From JAOUJD01 sp963811265 (GTDB lineage Bacteria > Pseudomonadota > Gammaproteobacteria > Burkholderiales > Burkholderiaceae_F), in NCBI GenBank assembly GCA_963811265.1, contig CAWEQS010000020.1, positions 116,063 through 180,062 of the forward strand: a DNA stretch of 64,000 nucleotides, written 5' to 3'. Each line of letters starts with the position of its first letter. The stretch's first letter is position 1. The position numbers and the translations under genes are program-made. Of the stretch, positions 32,684 to 43,687 are shown in pieces. The notes under the pieces are model-generated. The model saw only the letters and a list, made by a program, of their open reading frames with translations. It ran no database searches and was not told the DNA's origin.

Positions 32684-34111
32684 TCAGGCGCGCGGGATCG
32701 ACAGCGTCGCGATGGCGCCGCCTTCGGGATGGTTCGCCAGGCGCGCGCTGCCGCCATGCAGCTGCGCGACCTCGCGCACGAACGCGAGCCCCAGTCCCGT
32801 GCCCTTGCGGCCGCCGGGACGCGGAGTCGAGTAGAACTTCTCGAAGAGGCGTGCCGCTGCGTAGTCCGGGATCCCGGGGCCGCGGTCGCGCACGGTGATG
32901 TCGACGCGTCCGCGCACTGCGCTGGCGTCGACCGTGACAGCCGACTCGCGCGGCGCGAAGTCGATCGCGTTCAGGACCAGGTTCGACAGCGCGCGCTGCA
33001 GCAGGAACGGATCGCCGCGCGCGACGAGCGACGGATCGACGTCGATGAACAGTTCGACACTGCGCTGCGCCGCGACCGTGGACAGTTCGTTGCGCACGGC
33101 GTCGGCGATCGCCGCCACCGGCACCGGCTCGCGCTGGCCCAGCACGCCGCGCCGTTCCAGGCTGGACAGTTCGAGCATGCGGTCGACCAGGTCCTGCGCG
33201 CGCGCCACCTGTTCCTCGATGTTGCGCGTGAAGCGGATGCGGGCGTCCTCGGGCACGGGCTCGCGCAGCAGTTCGGCCGCCCCGCGGATCGCCGCCAGCG
33301 GACTCTTGATCTCGTGCGTCAGGGTCGCGACGTACTCGTCGACGTAACTGCGGCCCGCGAGCGCGTCGCGCATGTCGTTGAAGGCGACGCGGAACGGATT
33401 CAGCACCCGGCCGACGCCTCCCTGGCGCGAACGCACGACGCGCCACAGGTCGGTCACCAGGCCGAACGGGCGCACCAGCCAGACCGTGACGATCAGCAGC
33501 AGCAGCGCGAAGGACGCCACCGCGATGCCGCCGGCGATGAACAGCTTCTGCCGCGCGTTCGCGACGAAGGGCGAGAACGCCGCCACGGGCTTCCCGACGC
33601 TGACCATGCCGACGATCGCGTCCTCCGAGTCCGGGCTCGCGCGTTCGCGGATCGCGGCGCCGACGTACATCACCGCGGACGACGGGTCGTCCGGGTCCGC
33701 GAGCGTCGTGCGGGCGCCGTACTGGCCGGCCAGCGTCAGGCTGACGTCGCGCCAGCCGCGGTAGTCCTTGCCGGCGTCGCGACCGGCCGAGTCGAACAGC
33801 ACCGTGCCCTGGCTGTCGGTGACGTAGACGTGCAGCACGACCGCCTTCTTCTGGATCTGGAAGATCCGGGCGTCGAGCGGCCGCTTGCCGACGTGTTCCA
33901 GCGTGCGCTCGAGCTCCTCCGTCTGGATCACGCCCGCGTAGGCCTGCCTCTCGAGCAGCGTCGCGAGGAGGTTGGCCGTGTCGACGAGCGACTCCTCGGC
34001 CGATTCGCGGTAGCGCGGATCGATGTCGAGGCTGACGCGGTAGAGCAGCAGCACAACCGCCGCGACGTACAGCGCGACGATGGCGGCAAAGAGCCGCGAA
34101 CGACGGCTCAT
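32684..34111 (-). CDS. creC: CreC-like sensor histidine kinase
   Basis: Inner-membrane kinase of 475 aa. Helices at about 8-26 and 190-213 flank a periplasmic sensor of the CreC type (VYVTDSQGTVLFDSAGRDAG, then GQYGARTTLADPDDPSSAVM). A HAMP-like linker follows, then the phospho-acceptor His266 in ATLTHEIKSPLAAIRGAAEL and the ATPase motifs NLVLNAIDF, RDRGPGIPDY and KGTGLGLAFVRE. The match to E. coli CreC, including the sensor region, is close in sequence and layout. Unlike the E. coli locus there is no creA or creD nearby; instead the exosortase genes follow. A hairpin-containing repeat separates it from the regulator gene. Confidence 0.88.
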   Translation of the reverse strand: MSRRSRLFAAIVALYVAAVVLLLYRVSLDIDPRYRESAEESLVDTANLLATLLERQAYAGVIQTEELERTLEHVGKRPLDARIFQIQKKAVVLHVYVTDSQGTVLFDSAGRDAGKDYRGWRDVSLTLAGQYGARTTLADPDDPSSAVMYVGAAIRERASPDSEDAIVGMVSVGKPVAAFSPFVANARQKLFIAGGIAVASFALLLLIVTVWLVRPFGLVTDLWRVVRSRQGGVGRVLNPFRVAFNDMRDALAGRSYVDEYVATLTHEIKSPLAAIRGAAELLREPVPEDARIRFTRNIEEQVARAQDLVDRMLELSSLERRGVLGQREPVPVAAIADAVRNELSTVAAQRSVELFIDVDPSLVARGDPFLLQRALSNLVLNAIDFAPRESAVTVDASAVRGRVDITVRDRGPGIPDYAAARLFEKFYSTPRPGGRKGTGLGLAFVREVAQLHGGSARLANHPEGGAIATLSIPRA

Positions 34112-34115
34112 CGTG

Positions 34116-34173
34116 CCCCCTTGGCGCTGCGCGCCGTCCCCCCAAGGGGGAGCGAGCGCCTTCGGAGCGGCCG
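34116..34173. repeat. Short palindromic intergenic repeat between creB and creC
   Basis: Arms CCCCCTTGG (34116-34124) and CCAAGGGGG (34142-34150) form a nine-base-pair stem. The element ends with CTTCGGAGCGGCCG (34160-34173), a 14-base sequence found again at 50574-50587. Such CCTTGG-type elements are common between genes in Burkholderiales. It could fold in the message between regulator and kinase. Confidence 0.6.
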
Positions 34174-34204
34174 TGCGGCGCTCATGTCGCTGGCGGCGCG
34201 TCGC

Positions 34205-34903
34205 TCACTGCAGTTGCTCGCTCAGCGAGTATCCGAGGCCGCGGTGCGTGACGATCGGGTCCTCGTCCGGCGCCACGTCGCGCAACTTGGCGCGCAGGGT
34301 CTTCACGTGCGCGTCCACCGTGCGGTCGAACGCGGACGCAGGATCGTCCCAGGCGCGTTCCATCAATTCGTCGCGCGAGAAGACTCGGCCCGGCCGCTCG
34401 ACGAGCACCTTGAGCAGCCGGTACTCGGTGCGGGACAGGTCGAGCGCGCGCCCGCGGAAACGGATCAGCTTGCGCTCGTCGTCGACCTCGAACGGTCCCG
34501 TGGCTGTCGACCGCGCGGGGCCTGCCGCCGGACGCTGGACCCGCCGCAGCACGGTGCGCACGCGCGCGGCGAGTTCGCGCGGGGAGAACGGTTTGGCGAT
34601 GTAGTCGTCGGCGCCGAGTTCGAGCCCGACCACGCGGTCGATCTCGCTCGAGCGGGCCGTCAGGAAGATCGCCGGCAGGCCGCGGTCCACCTGCTGCAAC
34701 TGCTTGAACAGTTCGAAGCCGTTGATGTCGGGCAGGCCGACGTCCAGCACCGCCAGCGCGCACGGCTGGGAGCGCGCGGCTTCGAGTGCCGCGCCGCCGG
34801 TCGCGCACCAGTGCGGCTCGAAGCCCTCGGTCGACAGCGCGTAGACGATGGTGTCGGCGATGGCCGGTTCGTCTTCGACGACAAGGATGCGGGGGCGCAA
34901 CAT
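34205..34903 (-). CDS. creB: CreB-like response regulator (OmpR family)
   Basis: A 232 aa two-domain regulator. The receiver has Asp54 in LDVGLPDINGFEL, the acidic pair in VVEDEPAIADT and the conserved Lys in DDYIAKPFSPREL. The winged-helix output domain has TEYRLLKVLVERPGRVFSRD and TVDAHVKTLRAKLRDV, and ends in THRGLGYSL. Receiver, linker and DNA-binding segments all track E. coli CreB. It is the first gene of the minus-strand cluster, and a site matching its expected target lies upstream of the exosortase-system genes. Confidence 0.9.
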   Translation of the reverse strand: MLRPRILVVEDEPAIADTIVYALSTEGFEPHWCATGGAALEAARSQPCALAVLDVGLPDINGFELFKQLQQVDRGLPAIFLTARSSEIDRVVGLELGADDYIAKPFSPRELAARVRTVLRRVQRPAAGPARSTATGPFEVDDERKLIRFRGRALDLSRTEYRLLKVLVERPGRVFSRDELMERAWDDPASAFDRTVDAHVKTLRAKLRDVAPDEDPIVTHRGLGYSLSEQLQ

Positions 34904-34984
34904 GGGCGGATGTTATCGAAGCGGCTCGCGGCGCAGCCGCCCACCTTCTCAGGCCTGCGTTGGCCTTGCCACGGATCTGGCGGG

Positions 34985-35320
34985 TCAGACGCCCCAGGTG
35001 ACGTCGACCTTCATCTTCTGCGCATCCCTCAGCATCTCGACCAGCGGGAACGCGCGCTGCCCCAGCGTGATCGGCCGCGGCTGCACGGTTCCGTCGCCCT
35101 GCTTGTCCTGGAGCTCGGCGTCTTCCCGAGCGGCCTTGAGCTGCGCCTTTTCCTCTTCGACGGCGTCGACGAGCTTCTGGAGCGCTTCGGGGACCTGTTC
35201 GGCGGTGATGACGCCGCGCGGCGATTCCTGCCGGCCGATGATCTCGAAGATGCGACGGGCGCTCTCCTCGAACATGAAGATTTCGCCGGCGGCCTTGGAA
35301 CGGAAAACGACGAGTGCCAT
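34985..35320 (-). CDS. DUF1840 protein
   Basis: A 111 aa cytosolic protein from ATG 35320, an uncharacterised proteobacterial family. The family hallmarks are the start MALVVFRSKAAGEIFMFEES, the segment QESPRGVITAEQVPEAL and a C-terminal QRAFPLVEMLRDAQKMK. It is read on the minus strand upstream of the CreB-like gene with an 81-base gap; co-transcription is possible but not shown. Confidence 0.88.
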   Translation of the reverse strand: MALVVFRSKAAGEIFMFEESARRIFEIIGRQESPRGVITAEQVPEALQKLVDAVEEEKAQLKAAREDAELQDKQGDGTVQPRPITLGQRAFPLVEMLRDAQKMKVDVTWGV

Positions 35321-35461
35321 GGTCGGTGTGCCTGAGTGGGGTGCGTCAATTCTAGGCTCGCGCCCAGCGGCGGCGACCAGGCGCCGGGCGCAGGGCGCGC
35401 GGGCGCGCGTCGATATACTGGGCGACAGCCGCATCCGCGGCATCCCTGACAACTCCCGGAC

Positions 35462-36022
35462 ATGACGCACAGGTGGCGTTCGGCCTTGGTCGCCGCATTG
35501 GCGCTGCTGACCCTCGCGTGCAGCCAGCGCTTCGAGTGGCGCGAAGTCCGGGTCGACGAAGGCGCGGTCGCGGCGCTTCCCGGTCGGTCGCAAAGCGTGA
35601 CGCGTGACCTCGACGTCGGCGGTCAGCCAGTGTCGGTGACCATGTGGTCGACCGGCGTCGGAGCCACCATGTTCGCCGTCGGCGTGGCGCGCCTGCCGGC
35701 GGCCCTGTCCGCGGAACCCGCCGGGCGCGCGCAGGCGATCGCATACTTCCGGGACGGACTTCTACGGAACATCGGCGGCACCGTGACCACGAGCACGTCG
35801 CCGTCGCTGACGCTGCCGCCGAACGGCACTCGCAGGCTGCTCGCTTCCGAGGCGGTCGAAGCGGTGGGCCGGCCGGGACCGGACGGTCGCAAATCGCGGC
35901 TTGCCGCGCGATTCTTCATCGTCGATGATCAGCTCTTTCAGGTCGTCGCGTTGGGCGCCGAGGGCGAGATTCCGCCCGAGGTGCTCGATACCTTCTTCAC
36001 TTCCTTCCGGCTGGCGTCCTGA
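35462..36022 (+). CDS. Putative lipoprotein
   Basis: A 186 aa exported protein. The signal peptide ends in a lipobox (LTLACS, Cys near 20). The mature part contains no motif I recognise; it has a conserved-looking C-terminal half (RLAARFFIVDDQLFQVVALG, then LDTFFTSFRLAS) like proteins that carry a short repeat ending FFxSFR, found in small envelope proteins. It is divergent from the DUF1840 gene and lies 27 bases upstream of the aminotransferase gene. Confidence 0.7.
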   Translation: MTHRWRSALVAALALLTLACSQRFEWREVRVDEGAVAALPGRSQSVTRDLDVGGQPVSVTMWSTGVGATMFAVGVARLPAALSAEPAGRAQAIAYFRDGLLRNIGGTVTTSTSPSLTLPPNGTRRLLASEAVEAVGRPGPDGRKSRLAARFFIVDDQLFQVVALGAEGEIPPEVLDTFFTSFRLAS

Positions 36023-36049
36023 TCCGGCCGTTCGAAAAGGACCTCACCC

Positions 36050-37399
<1,350 letters not shown>

Positions 37400-37439
37400 G
37401 GCTGGCGACAGGGAAGCAACCGGAAGGGCAGGAGACACC

Positions 37440-38957
37440 ATGGGCAAGCAGGAAGCGGGCGTTGCGCAGATCGGGCACTGGATCGGCGGCGCGCGGCATG
37501 CCGGCGCAGCAGACCGCACGAGCGAGGTGTTCAACCCGGCCACGGGCGAAGTCAGCGGCCTGGTGCAGCTCGGCGGCGCGCCGGTGGTCGACGCCGCGGT
37601 GCGCGCGGCCCTCGCGGCCTTTCCCGCGTGGAGCGAGACCTCCTCGCTGAACCGCGCGCGCGTGATGTTCCGCTTCAAGGAGCTGCTGGACCGTCATCAC
37701 GACGACCTCGCGCGGATCATCACGCGCGAGCACGGCAAGGTCTTCACGGATGCGAAGGGCGAGGTGCAGCGCGGCCTGGAGGTCGTCGAGTTCGCGTGCG
37801 GCGCGCCGCAACTGCTGAAGAGCCAGTTCTCCGACAACATCGGCGGCGGCATCGACAACTTCTCGCTGCGCCAGCCGCTCGGCGTCGTTGCCGGCATCAC
37901 GCCGTTCAACTTCCCGGTGATGGTGCCGATGTGGATGTTCCCGCTCGCGCTGGTGTGCGGAAACACGTTCGTCCTCAAGCCGTCCGAGCGCGACCCGTCG
38001 GCGAGCCTGCTGATCGCCGAGCTGCTGAAGCAGGCGGGCCTGCCGGATGGCGCGTTCAACGTCGTGCAGGGCGACAAGGCCGCGGTCGACGCGATCCTCC
38101 AGCACAAGGACATCGCCGCCGTCAGCTTCGTCGGCTCCACGCCGATCGCCGAGTACATCCACAACGAGGGCACGCGGCACGGCAAGCGCGTGCAGGCGCT
38201 GGGTGGCGCGAAGAACCACATGGTGGTGATGCCGGATGCCGACCTCGACCAGGCGGCCGACGCGCTCGTGGGCGCCGGCTACGGTTCGGCCGGAGAGCGC
38301 TGCATGGCGATCTCCGTCGCGGTCGCGGTCGGCCACGTCGGCGACGAACTGGTGGCGAAGATCGCGGAACGCGTGAAGAAGCTGCGCATCAAGGACGGCA
38401 TGGAGCCGGACGCCGACATGGGCCCGGTCGTGACCGAGACGCACCGCCAGAAGATCCTCGGTTACATCGAGCAGGGCATCGCGAGCGGCGCGAAGCTGGT
38501 GTGCGACGGCCGTCGCCACACCGTGCCGGGCCGCGACAAGGGCTTCTACCTCGGCGCGACGCTGTTCGATCACGCGAAGCCGGACATGTCGATCTACCGC
38601 GAGGAGATCTTCGGGCCGGTGCTGACCGTCGTCCGCGTCCCGGACTTCGCCGCCGCGCTCGACCTGGTCAACAGCCACGAGTTCGGCAACGGCGTCGCGT
38701 GCTACACGACCGACGGCGGCACCGCGCGCGAGTTCGCGCGCCGCGTGAAGGTCGGCATGGTCGGCATCAACGTGCCGATCCCGGTGCCGATGGCCTTCCA
38801 CTCGTTCGGCGGCTGGAAGCGGTCGCTGTTCGGCGACCACCACGCCTACGGCGAGGAGGCCGTGCGCTTCTACACGCGCTACAAGTCGGTGATGCAGCGC
38901 TGGCCGGACGCGGCGTCGAGCAAGGGCCCCGAGTTCACGATGCCCGTCAACAAGTGA
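37440..38957 (+). CDS. mmsA: CoA-acylating methylmalonate-semialdehyde dehydrogenase
   Basis: Oxidises malonate or methylmalonate semialdehyde to acetyl- or propionyl-CoA with NAD and CoA. The 505 aa protein shows the aldehyde dehydrogenase fold: GITPFNFPVMVPMWMFPLAL, FVGSTPIAEYI, the glutamate-free family signature LGGAKNHMVVMPDADLDQAA and catalytic Cys in GYGSAGERCMAIS. It ends with the MmsA-specific FYTRYKSVMQRWP. It lies 40 bases after the aminotransferase with its own ribosome site (GGAG). Confidence 0.95.
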   Translation: MGKQEAGVAQIGHWIGGARHAGAADRTSEVFNPATGEVSGLVQLGGAPVVDAAVRAALAAFPAWSETSSLNRARVMFRFKELLDRHHDDLARIITREHGKVFTDAKGEVQRGLEVVEFACGAPQLLKSQFSDNIGGGIDNFSLRQPLGVVAGITPFNFPVMVPMWMFPLALVCGNTFVLKPSERDPSASLLIAELLKQAGLPDGAFNVVQGDKAAVDAILQHKDIAAVSFVGSTPIAEYIHNEGTRHGKRVQALGGAKNHMVVMPDADLDQAADALVGAGYGSAGERCMAISVAVAVGHVGDELVAKIAERVKKLRIKDGMEPDADMGPVVTETHRQKILGYIEQGIASGAKLVCDGRRHTVPGRDKGFYLGATLFDHAKPDMSIYREEIFGPVLTVVRVPDFAAALDLVNSHEFGNGVACYTTDGGTAREFARRVKVGMVGINVPIPVPMAFHSFGGWKRSLFGDHHAYGEEAVRFYTRYKSVMQRWPDAASSKGPEFTMPVNK

Positions 38958-39047
38958 CCCGGTGACGGTGGCGTTCGCGCGCCGCAGTTCAGGGCTCTTA
39001 CACTAGCGTCCGATCCGGGCATCAGACCCGGCCACGAGGACGCTCGA

Positions 39048-41310
39048 ATGCTGCCGCTCTCCATCACTGCGCGTACCGCGCACCTGTTCGGCTGCCTGCT
39101 TTTCGCCGCTTCGCTGCCGGCCTTCGCGCAGACGGCGTCCCAGTCGTCGCAGGTCGCTCCGGCGATCCAGCAGGCAGCGCGGCCGAAGATCGGACTCGTG
39201 CTGTCCGGCGGGGGCGCGCGCGGCGCCGCGCACGTCGGCGTGCTGAAGGTGCTCGAGGAACTGCGCGTCCCCGTGGACGTGATCGTCGGCACCAGCATGG
39301 GTTCCATCGTCGGCGCGTCGTATGCCTCGGGCAATTCCGTCGCCGAAATGGAGCGCGACATCGCGACGATCACTACGGCGAACCTGTTCACCGACCGTCC
39401 GCCGCGCGCGGACCTGCCGATGCGCCGCAAGGCGGACGACGAGTTTCCGTACATCATTCCGGAACTTGGCGTCACCGGCGACGGCATCGTGCTGCCCAAG
39501 GGCATCGTCACCGGCGTGTCGGTCGAGGCGCAGCTGCGCAAGCTGGTGAAGTTCACGACGGTGCGCAGCTTCGACCAGTTGTCGATTCCGTTCCGCGCCA
39601 TTGCCACCGATCTCGGCACCGGCGAGATGGTCGTGCTTGAAGGACGGCAGCCTGATCACGGCGATGCGGGCATCGATGTCGGTGCCGGGCGGCATGGCGC
39701 CGGTCGCCGTCGGCAACCGGCAGCTCGTCGACGGCGGGCTGGTCCGCAACCTGGGGGTCGACGTCGCCCGCTCGATGGGTGCCGAGATCATCATCGCCGT
39801 CAACCTCGGCACGCCGCTGATGCGGCCCGAGCAGATCACCTCGGTGCTGAGCGTGACCGGGCAGATGATCAACATCCTGACGGAGCAGAACGTCCGTCGG
39901 TCGCTGGCGGAACTGACGCCGCGGGACATCCTCATCGAGCCCGAGCTCGGCGACTTCTCCGCGGGCGACTTCGACAACCTGACCAAGACGGTGCCGATCG
40001 GCGAGGCCGGCGCGCGCAAGGTCGCCGACCGCCTGCGCGCCCTGTCGTTGCCGCCCGGGCAGTACGCCGCGCTGCGTCGGCGCCAGGGCCCGGCGAGCAC
40101 GGACGCGATGATCACGGTGGTCGACGAAATCCGCGTCGAAGGCACGCAGCGCATCAACCCGCAAGTCGTGCTGCAGTCGATGCAGACCGAGGTCGGCAAG
40201 CCGATCGACCGCGACACGATCGACCTCGACATGCGCCGCATCTACGGCCGCGGCGACTTCGAGAATGTCGGCTACACGGTCGAGGAGGTCGACGGCAAGC
40301 GCATCCTGACGGTGAAGGTCCGTGAGAAGCCGCAGACGCACTACGTGCGCTTCGGACTCGAACTCGAGGCGGACCTCGGGCAGCGCTCGTTCTTCAACCT
40401 CTTCGCATCGCACCGCGCGAAGGCTCTCAACCGCTTCGGCGCCGAGTGGAGGAACGACGTCGTTCTCGGCCGCAACGTGCTGCTCGCCACCGAGTTCTAC
40501 CAGCCGCTGTCGGAGCGCCAGTACTTCTTCGTCGCTCCGCAGTTGAGGTACCGCAACAAGCCGCTCGACCTGTACATCGACGACCTGCTGACCGCCGAGT
40601 ACCAGGACCAGTCCGGGGTGGCGCAGTTCGACGTCGGGGCGAATTTCCTCCAGTACGGGCAGGCGCGCCTGGGCTGGCGATCGGCGAGCGCCGGTTCAGC
40701 CAGCAGAGCGGCTCCATCGTGCTGCCCTCGAGCGGCACGACGAATATCCGTGCCGCGATCTTCGACCTGAAGCTGGATCAATTCCGGGGTGAACTTCCCG
40801 ACGGCGGCTGGGCGGCGGAGGGCAAGCTGTATTCGCAGCTCTCGTCGCTGGGCGGCGACAACCCGTACAACCGCTGGAAAGCAGCGGCGGGCGCGGCCTG
40901 TCTCGGTCGGCGCGCACACCCTCGAACTGGTTGCGTCGGCGGGCGGCAAGTTGGGGGCGAACCCGATTCCGATCTACGACCAGTTCGAGCTTGGCGGATT
41001 CCTGAAGCTGTCGGGACTGGCGCCGGGGCAGATCCGGACGCAGGACTTCCAGTTCGCGCGGCTCGGCTATCGCACCAAGCTGGCGGACATCCCGCTGTTC
41101 GAGGGCGTCTACTTCGGCGCGTCGCTGGAGGCGGGCCGCGCAAGGCCGGTGGTGCCCGTCTGGAAGGGTGAAATCGTGGACGGCAAGGTCACGATCCCCG
41201 CGGGCTCGGTGTACGTCGGCATCGACTCGCCGCTGGGGCCGCTGTACCTCGGCTTCGGCTATTCGAGCCGCGACAACGCCGCCGTGTACCTGTACCTCGG
41301 CCGGCCCTAG
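39048..41310 (+). pseudogene. Patatin/POTRA/beta-barrel protein (PlpD-like, type Vd), three frame changes
   Basis: An exported phospholipase fused to an outer-membrane barrel, reconstructed at about 754 aa. The signal peptide ends at PAFAQT. The patatin domain has the oxyanion GGGARGAAHVGVL, nucleophile Ser83 in GTSMG and the Asp of the dyad in LVDGGLVRN. A POTRA-like domain (VDEIRVEGTQRINPQVVLQS) and a barrel ending in FGYSSRDNAAVYLYLGRP follow, as in Pseudomonas PlpD. Frame changes lie near 39640 (extra base), near 40682 (missing base) and near 40905 (extra base). All domains are otherwise intact, so sequence error is at least as likely as a true pseudogene. Confidence 0.85.
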
Positions 41311-41801
41311 CCGCCGTTGCGCATCGCGCCCTGGAGCAGCTGAGCCGTTTCGCAGAAGTTGCGGGCGGTCTCGCGCATGAAATCGCGCATCTCCTGATCC
41401 ATCGAGGCCGAGGCGACGTGCCACCGCCCGTTCTCGTGCCGTTTCACGCGGCCGTCGGTCGCCAGGCGTTCGAGCTTGCGACGCACTGTCTCGCGCGGGA
41501 TGCCGGTGATCTGCGCCAGGTCGCTCGAACGCAGCCCGTTCGCGCGCAGGAGCGCATCGGGAAACGTGCCGTCGGGCTGCAGCGGCGTCAGCGGTTTCGC
41601 GCCGGGGCCGAGCAGGCCCGCCGTGTTCTGCAGCGCCAGCGCGCTCCAGATCACGAGGCTCTCGAAGTCTCCGTTGGTCTGGCGGGCCATCCTGAGCAGG
41701 TGATGCACCAGGAAGCGGTTCAGGATGAAACCGGCCAGTGCGAAGTTGCGGTCGAACGCGGCATCGAAGTCGTTGCCGCAAGGGGAAACGGTACTGTCCA
41801 T
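41307..41801 (-). CDS. Winged-helix transcriptional regulator
   Basis: A 164 aa protein from ATG 41801. A DNA-binding helix-turn-helix lies at about residues 92-124 (SSDLAQITGIPRETVRRKLE, wing DGRVKRHENGRWHV), of the MarR/Crp-like winged type. The N-terminal 80 residues (FILNRFLVHHLLRMARQTNG) are helical and the C-terminal 35 form another helix, suggesting a dimer. No ligand domain of a known class is visible. The stop codons of this gene and the patatin gene overlap. A perfect short palindrome 80 bases upstream may be its operator. Confidence 0.78.
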   Translation of the reverse strand: MDSTVSPCGNDFDAAFDRNFALAGFILNRFLVHHLLRMARQTNGDFESLVIWSALALQNTAGLLGPGAKPLTPLQPDGTFPDALLRANGLRSSDLAQITGIPRETVRRKLERLATDGRVKRHENGRWHVASASMDQEMRDFMRETARNFCETAQLLQGAMRNGG

Positions 41802-41879
41802 CGTGCTGCGCGCCGTTCGGCGCCGGTTTTCCCGGAAGATGCGAATTGTCGTCCAAATCGACGCCGGGCGTCGAGCGTT

Positions 41880-41895
41880 TGTCGTAAACACGACA
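41880..41895. promoter_or_regulatory. Palindrome upstream of winged-helix regulator
   Basis: TGTCGT AAAC ACGACA, a perfect six-base inverted repeat with four-base spacer, in the 97-base gap between comM and the regulator gene. The arms are too short for a terminator and no T-run follows. An operator for self-control is the natural guess. Confidence 0.35.
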
Positions 41896-41898
41896 GGT

Positions 41899-43428
41899 TC
41901 AGGGTTCGCGCAGTGCGCGCCGGTACTGGATCGCTTCGGCCACGTGCTGGGTCGCGACGTCCGCGGCCCCGGCGAGATCGGCGATCGTGCGGGACACGCG
42001 GAGCACCCGGTGGTACGCCCGCATGGACCACCCGAGCCTGGCCGTCGCGGCGTGGAGCAGCGACTTCGCCTCTCCCTCGACCTTGCAGGCGGCTTGCAGT
42101 TCGCTGCTCCCCAACCGGTCGTTCGGCTTGCCCTGTCGGCCGAGCGCACGGTCGCGGACCTCGCGGACGCGCGCCGCGACGGAGCGGGTCGGCTCGCCGT
42201 CGGGCAGGTGGCCGAGTTCCTCTTCGGTGAACGAGGTCATCTCGACGCGCATGTCGATGCGGTCGAGCAGAGGGCCCGAGACGCGGTCCTGGTAGCGCGC
42301 GATCTGGTCGGGCGTGCAGCGGCACGCGATCGTCCTGTGCCCGAAGTAGCCGCAGGGGCAGGGGTTCATCGCCGCGATCAGCTGGAAGCGCGCCGGGAAG
42401 TCGACCTGGCGCGCCGCGCGCGAGATCGTCACGGTGCCCGCCTCGAGGGGCTGCCGCAGGGCTTCGAGCACACGCCGTTCGAACTCCGGCAACTCGTCGA
42501 GGAAGAGGACCCCGTGGTGCGCGAGGGAGATTTCGCCGGGCATCGGGGGACTGCCGCCGCCCACGAGCGCAACGGCGCTCGCGGTGTGGTGCGGGGCGCG
42601 GCACATGCGGGTCGCCCAGCGCTGCGGCGCGAACTGTCCGGCGAGACTCAGCACCGCGGCGGACTCCAGCGCTTCGACGTCGGTCATCGGCGGAAGGATC
42701 CCGGCGAAGCGGTGCGCGAGCATCGACTTGCCGGTGCCGGGCGGGCCGACCAGCAGCGCGCTGTGGCCTCCGGCGGCGGCGATCTCGAGCGCGCGCCGGG
42801 CGGCGGCCTGTCCCTTGACGTCGAACAGGTCGGGATAGGCGGGCGTAGTCGACCGCACCGTCGCTTCGTGGATCGGGATCTCCCTCCCGCCGTCCTCGCC
42901 TGCTGCCGCGCGCAGGTGCTGCACGACCTCGATCAGCGTCCTGGCCGGGTAGATCGGCAGCCTGCCGACCAGCGCCGCTTCGTCGGCGCTCCCCCACGGC
43001 ACGACGAAGCCGCGCGGCGCGCGCGTGGCGCTGGAGCGCGTCACCGCATAGGCCATCGCGAGCGCGCCGCGCACGGGACGCAGTTCACCGGACAGGGAAA
43101 GCTCGCCAGCGAACTCGAACGCGTCGAGCGAGCGGCTCGGCACCTGGTCGCTCGCGGCGAGGATCCCGAGCGCGATCGGCAGGTCGAAGCGTCCGGATTC
43201 CTTGGGCAAGTCGGCCGGGCCGAGGTTGACGGTGATGCGCCGCGTCGGAAAGTCGAAGCGGCTGTTCTGCAGCGCGGCCCTCACGCGCTCGCGGGCTTCG
43301 CGGACTTCGGTGTCCGGCAAGCCGACCAGCGTGAACGATGGCAGCCCGTTCGCAAGATGGACCTCGACGGTCACCTCCGGGGCGGCCACGCCGTTCAACC
43401 CGCGGCTGCGGACGACTGCAAGTGTCAT
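41899..43428 (-). CDS. comM: ComM/YifB family Mg-chelatase-like AAA+ ATPase
   Basis: Hexameric DNA helicase that helps branch migration during natural transformation in gamma- and betaproteobacteria. The 509 aa product from ATG 43428 has an N-terminal Lon-protease-like fold domain (VVRSRGLNGVAAPEVTVEVH), the Walker A site GPPGTGKS at 228-235, Walker B in GVLFLDELPEF and the zinc-finger-like cluster NPCPCGYFGHRTIACRC. The open frame extends 50 codons upstream, but that part lacks family similarity. Confidence 0.93.
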   Translation of the reverse strand: MTLAVVRSRGLNGVAAPEVTVEVHLANGLPSFTLVGLPDTEVREARERVRAALQNSRFDFPTRRITVNLGPADLPKESGRFDLPIALGILAASDQVPSRSLDAFEFAGELSLSGELRPVRGALAMAYAVTRSSATRAPRGFVVPWGSADEAALVGRLPIYPARTLIEVVQHLRAAAGEDGGREIPIHEATVRSTTPAYPDLFDVKGQAAARRALEIAAAGGHSALLVGPPGTGKSMLAHRFAGILPPMTDVEALESAAVLSLAGQFAPQRWATRMCRAPHHTASAVALVGGGSPPMPGEISLAHHGVLFLDELPEFERRVLEALRQPLEAGTVTISRAARQVDFPARFQLIAAMNPCPCGYFGHRTIACRCTPDQIARYQDRVSGPLLDRIDMRVEMTSFTEEELGHLPDGEPTRSVAARVREVRDRALGRQGKPNDRLGSSELQAACKVEGEAKSLLHAATARLGWSMRAYHRVLRVSRTIADLAGAADVATQHVAEAIQYRRALREP

Positions 43429-43687
43429 GGCCCGATCCGATCCGTGCGAAGCGCTTTCAATTCTAAGAAGCGGCCGCCGTCGAAAACCGGGCGCGGCGTC
43501 GGTAAGAAGCAGGGGGGCGTCGGTGCGCGCAGGCCATTCCCGGGCAACGTGCTCCGGGGAACTCGAATTTGCGGGCATTTGTGCGCCATTTCCCGCGGGA
43601 TCCAGCCGACCTGCGTGGCACGATATGTCGTGGCCAAGGTCCCGCCGTCGCGGCGGCTCTGGTCCGACACAAAACAGCGACTCGCGC

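Noticed and set aside
43429..43578. Upstream extension of comM
   Set aside because: These 50 codons have no family similarity, and ATG 43428 gives the canonical N-terminus.
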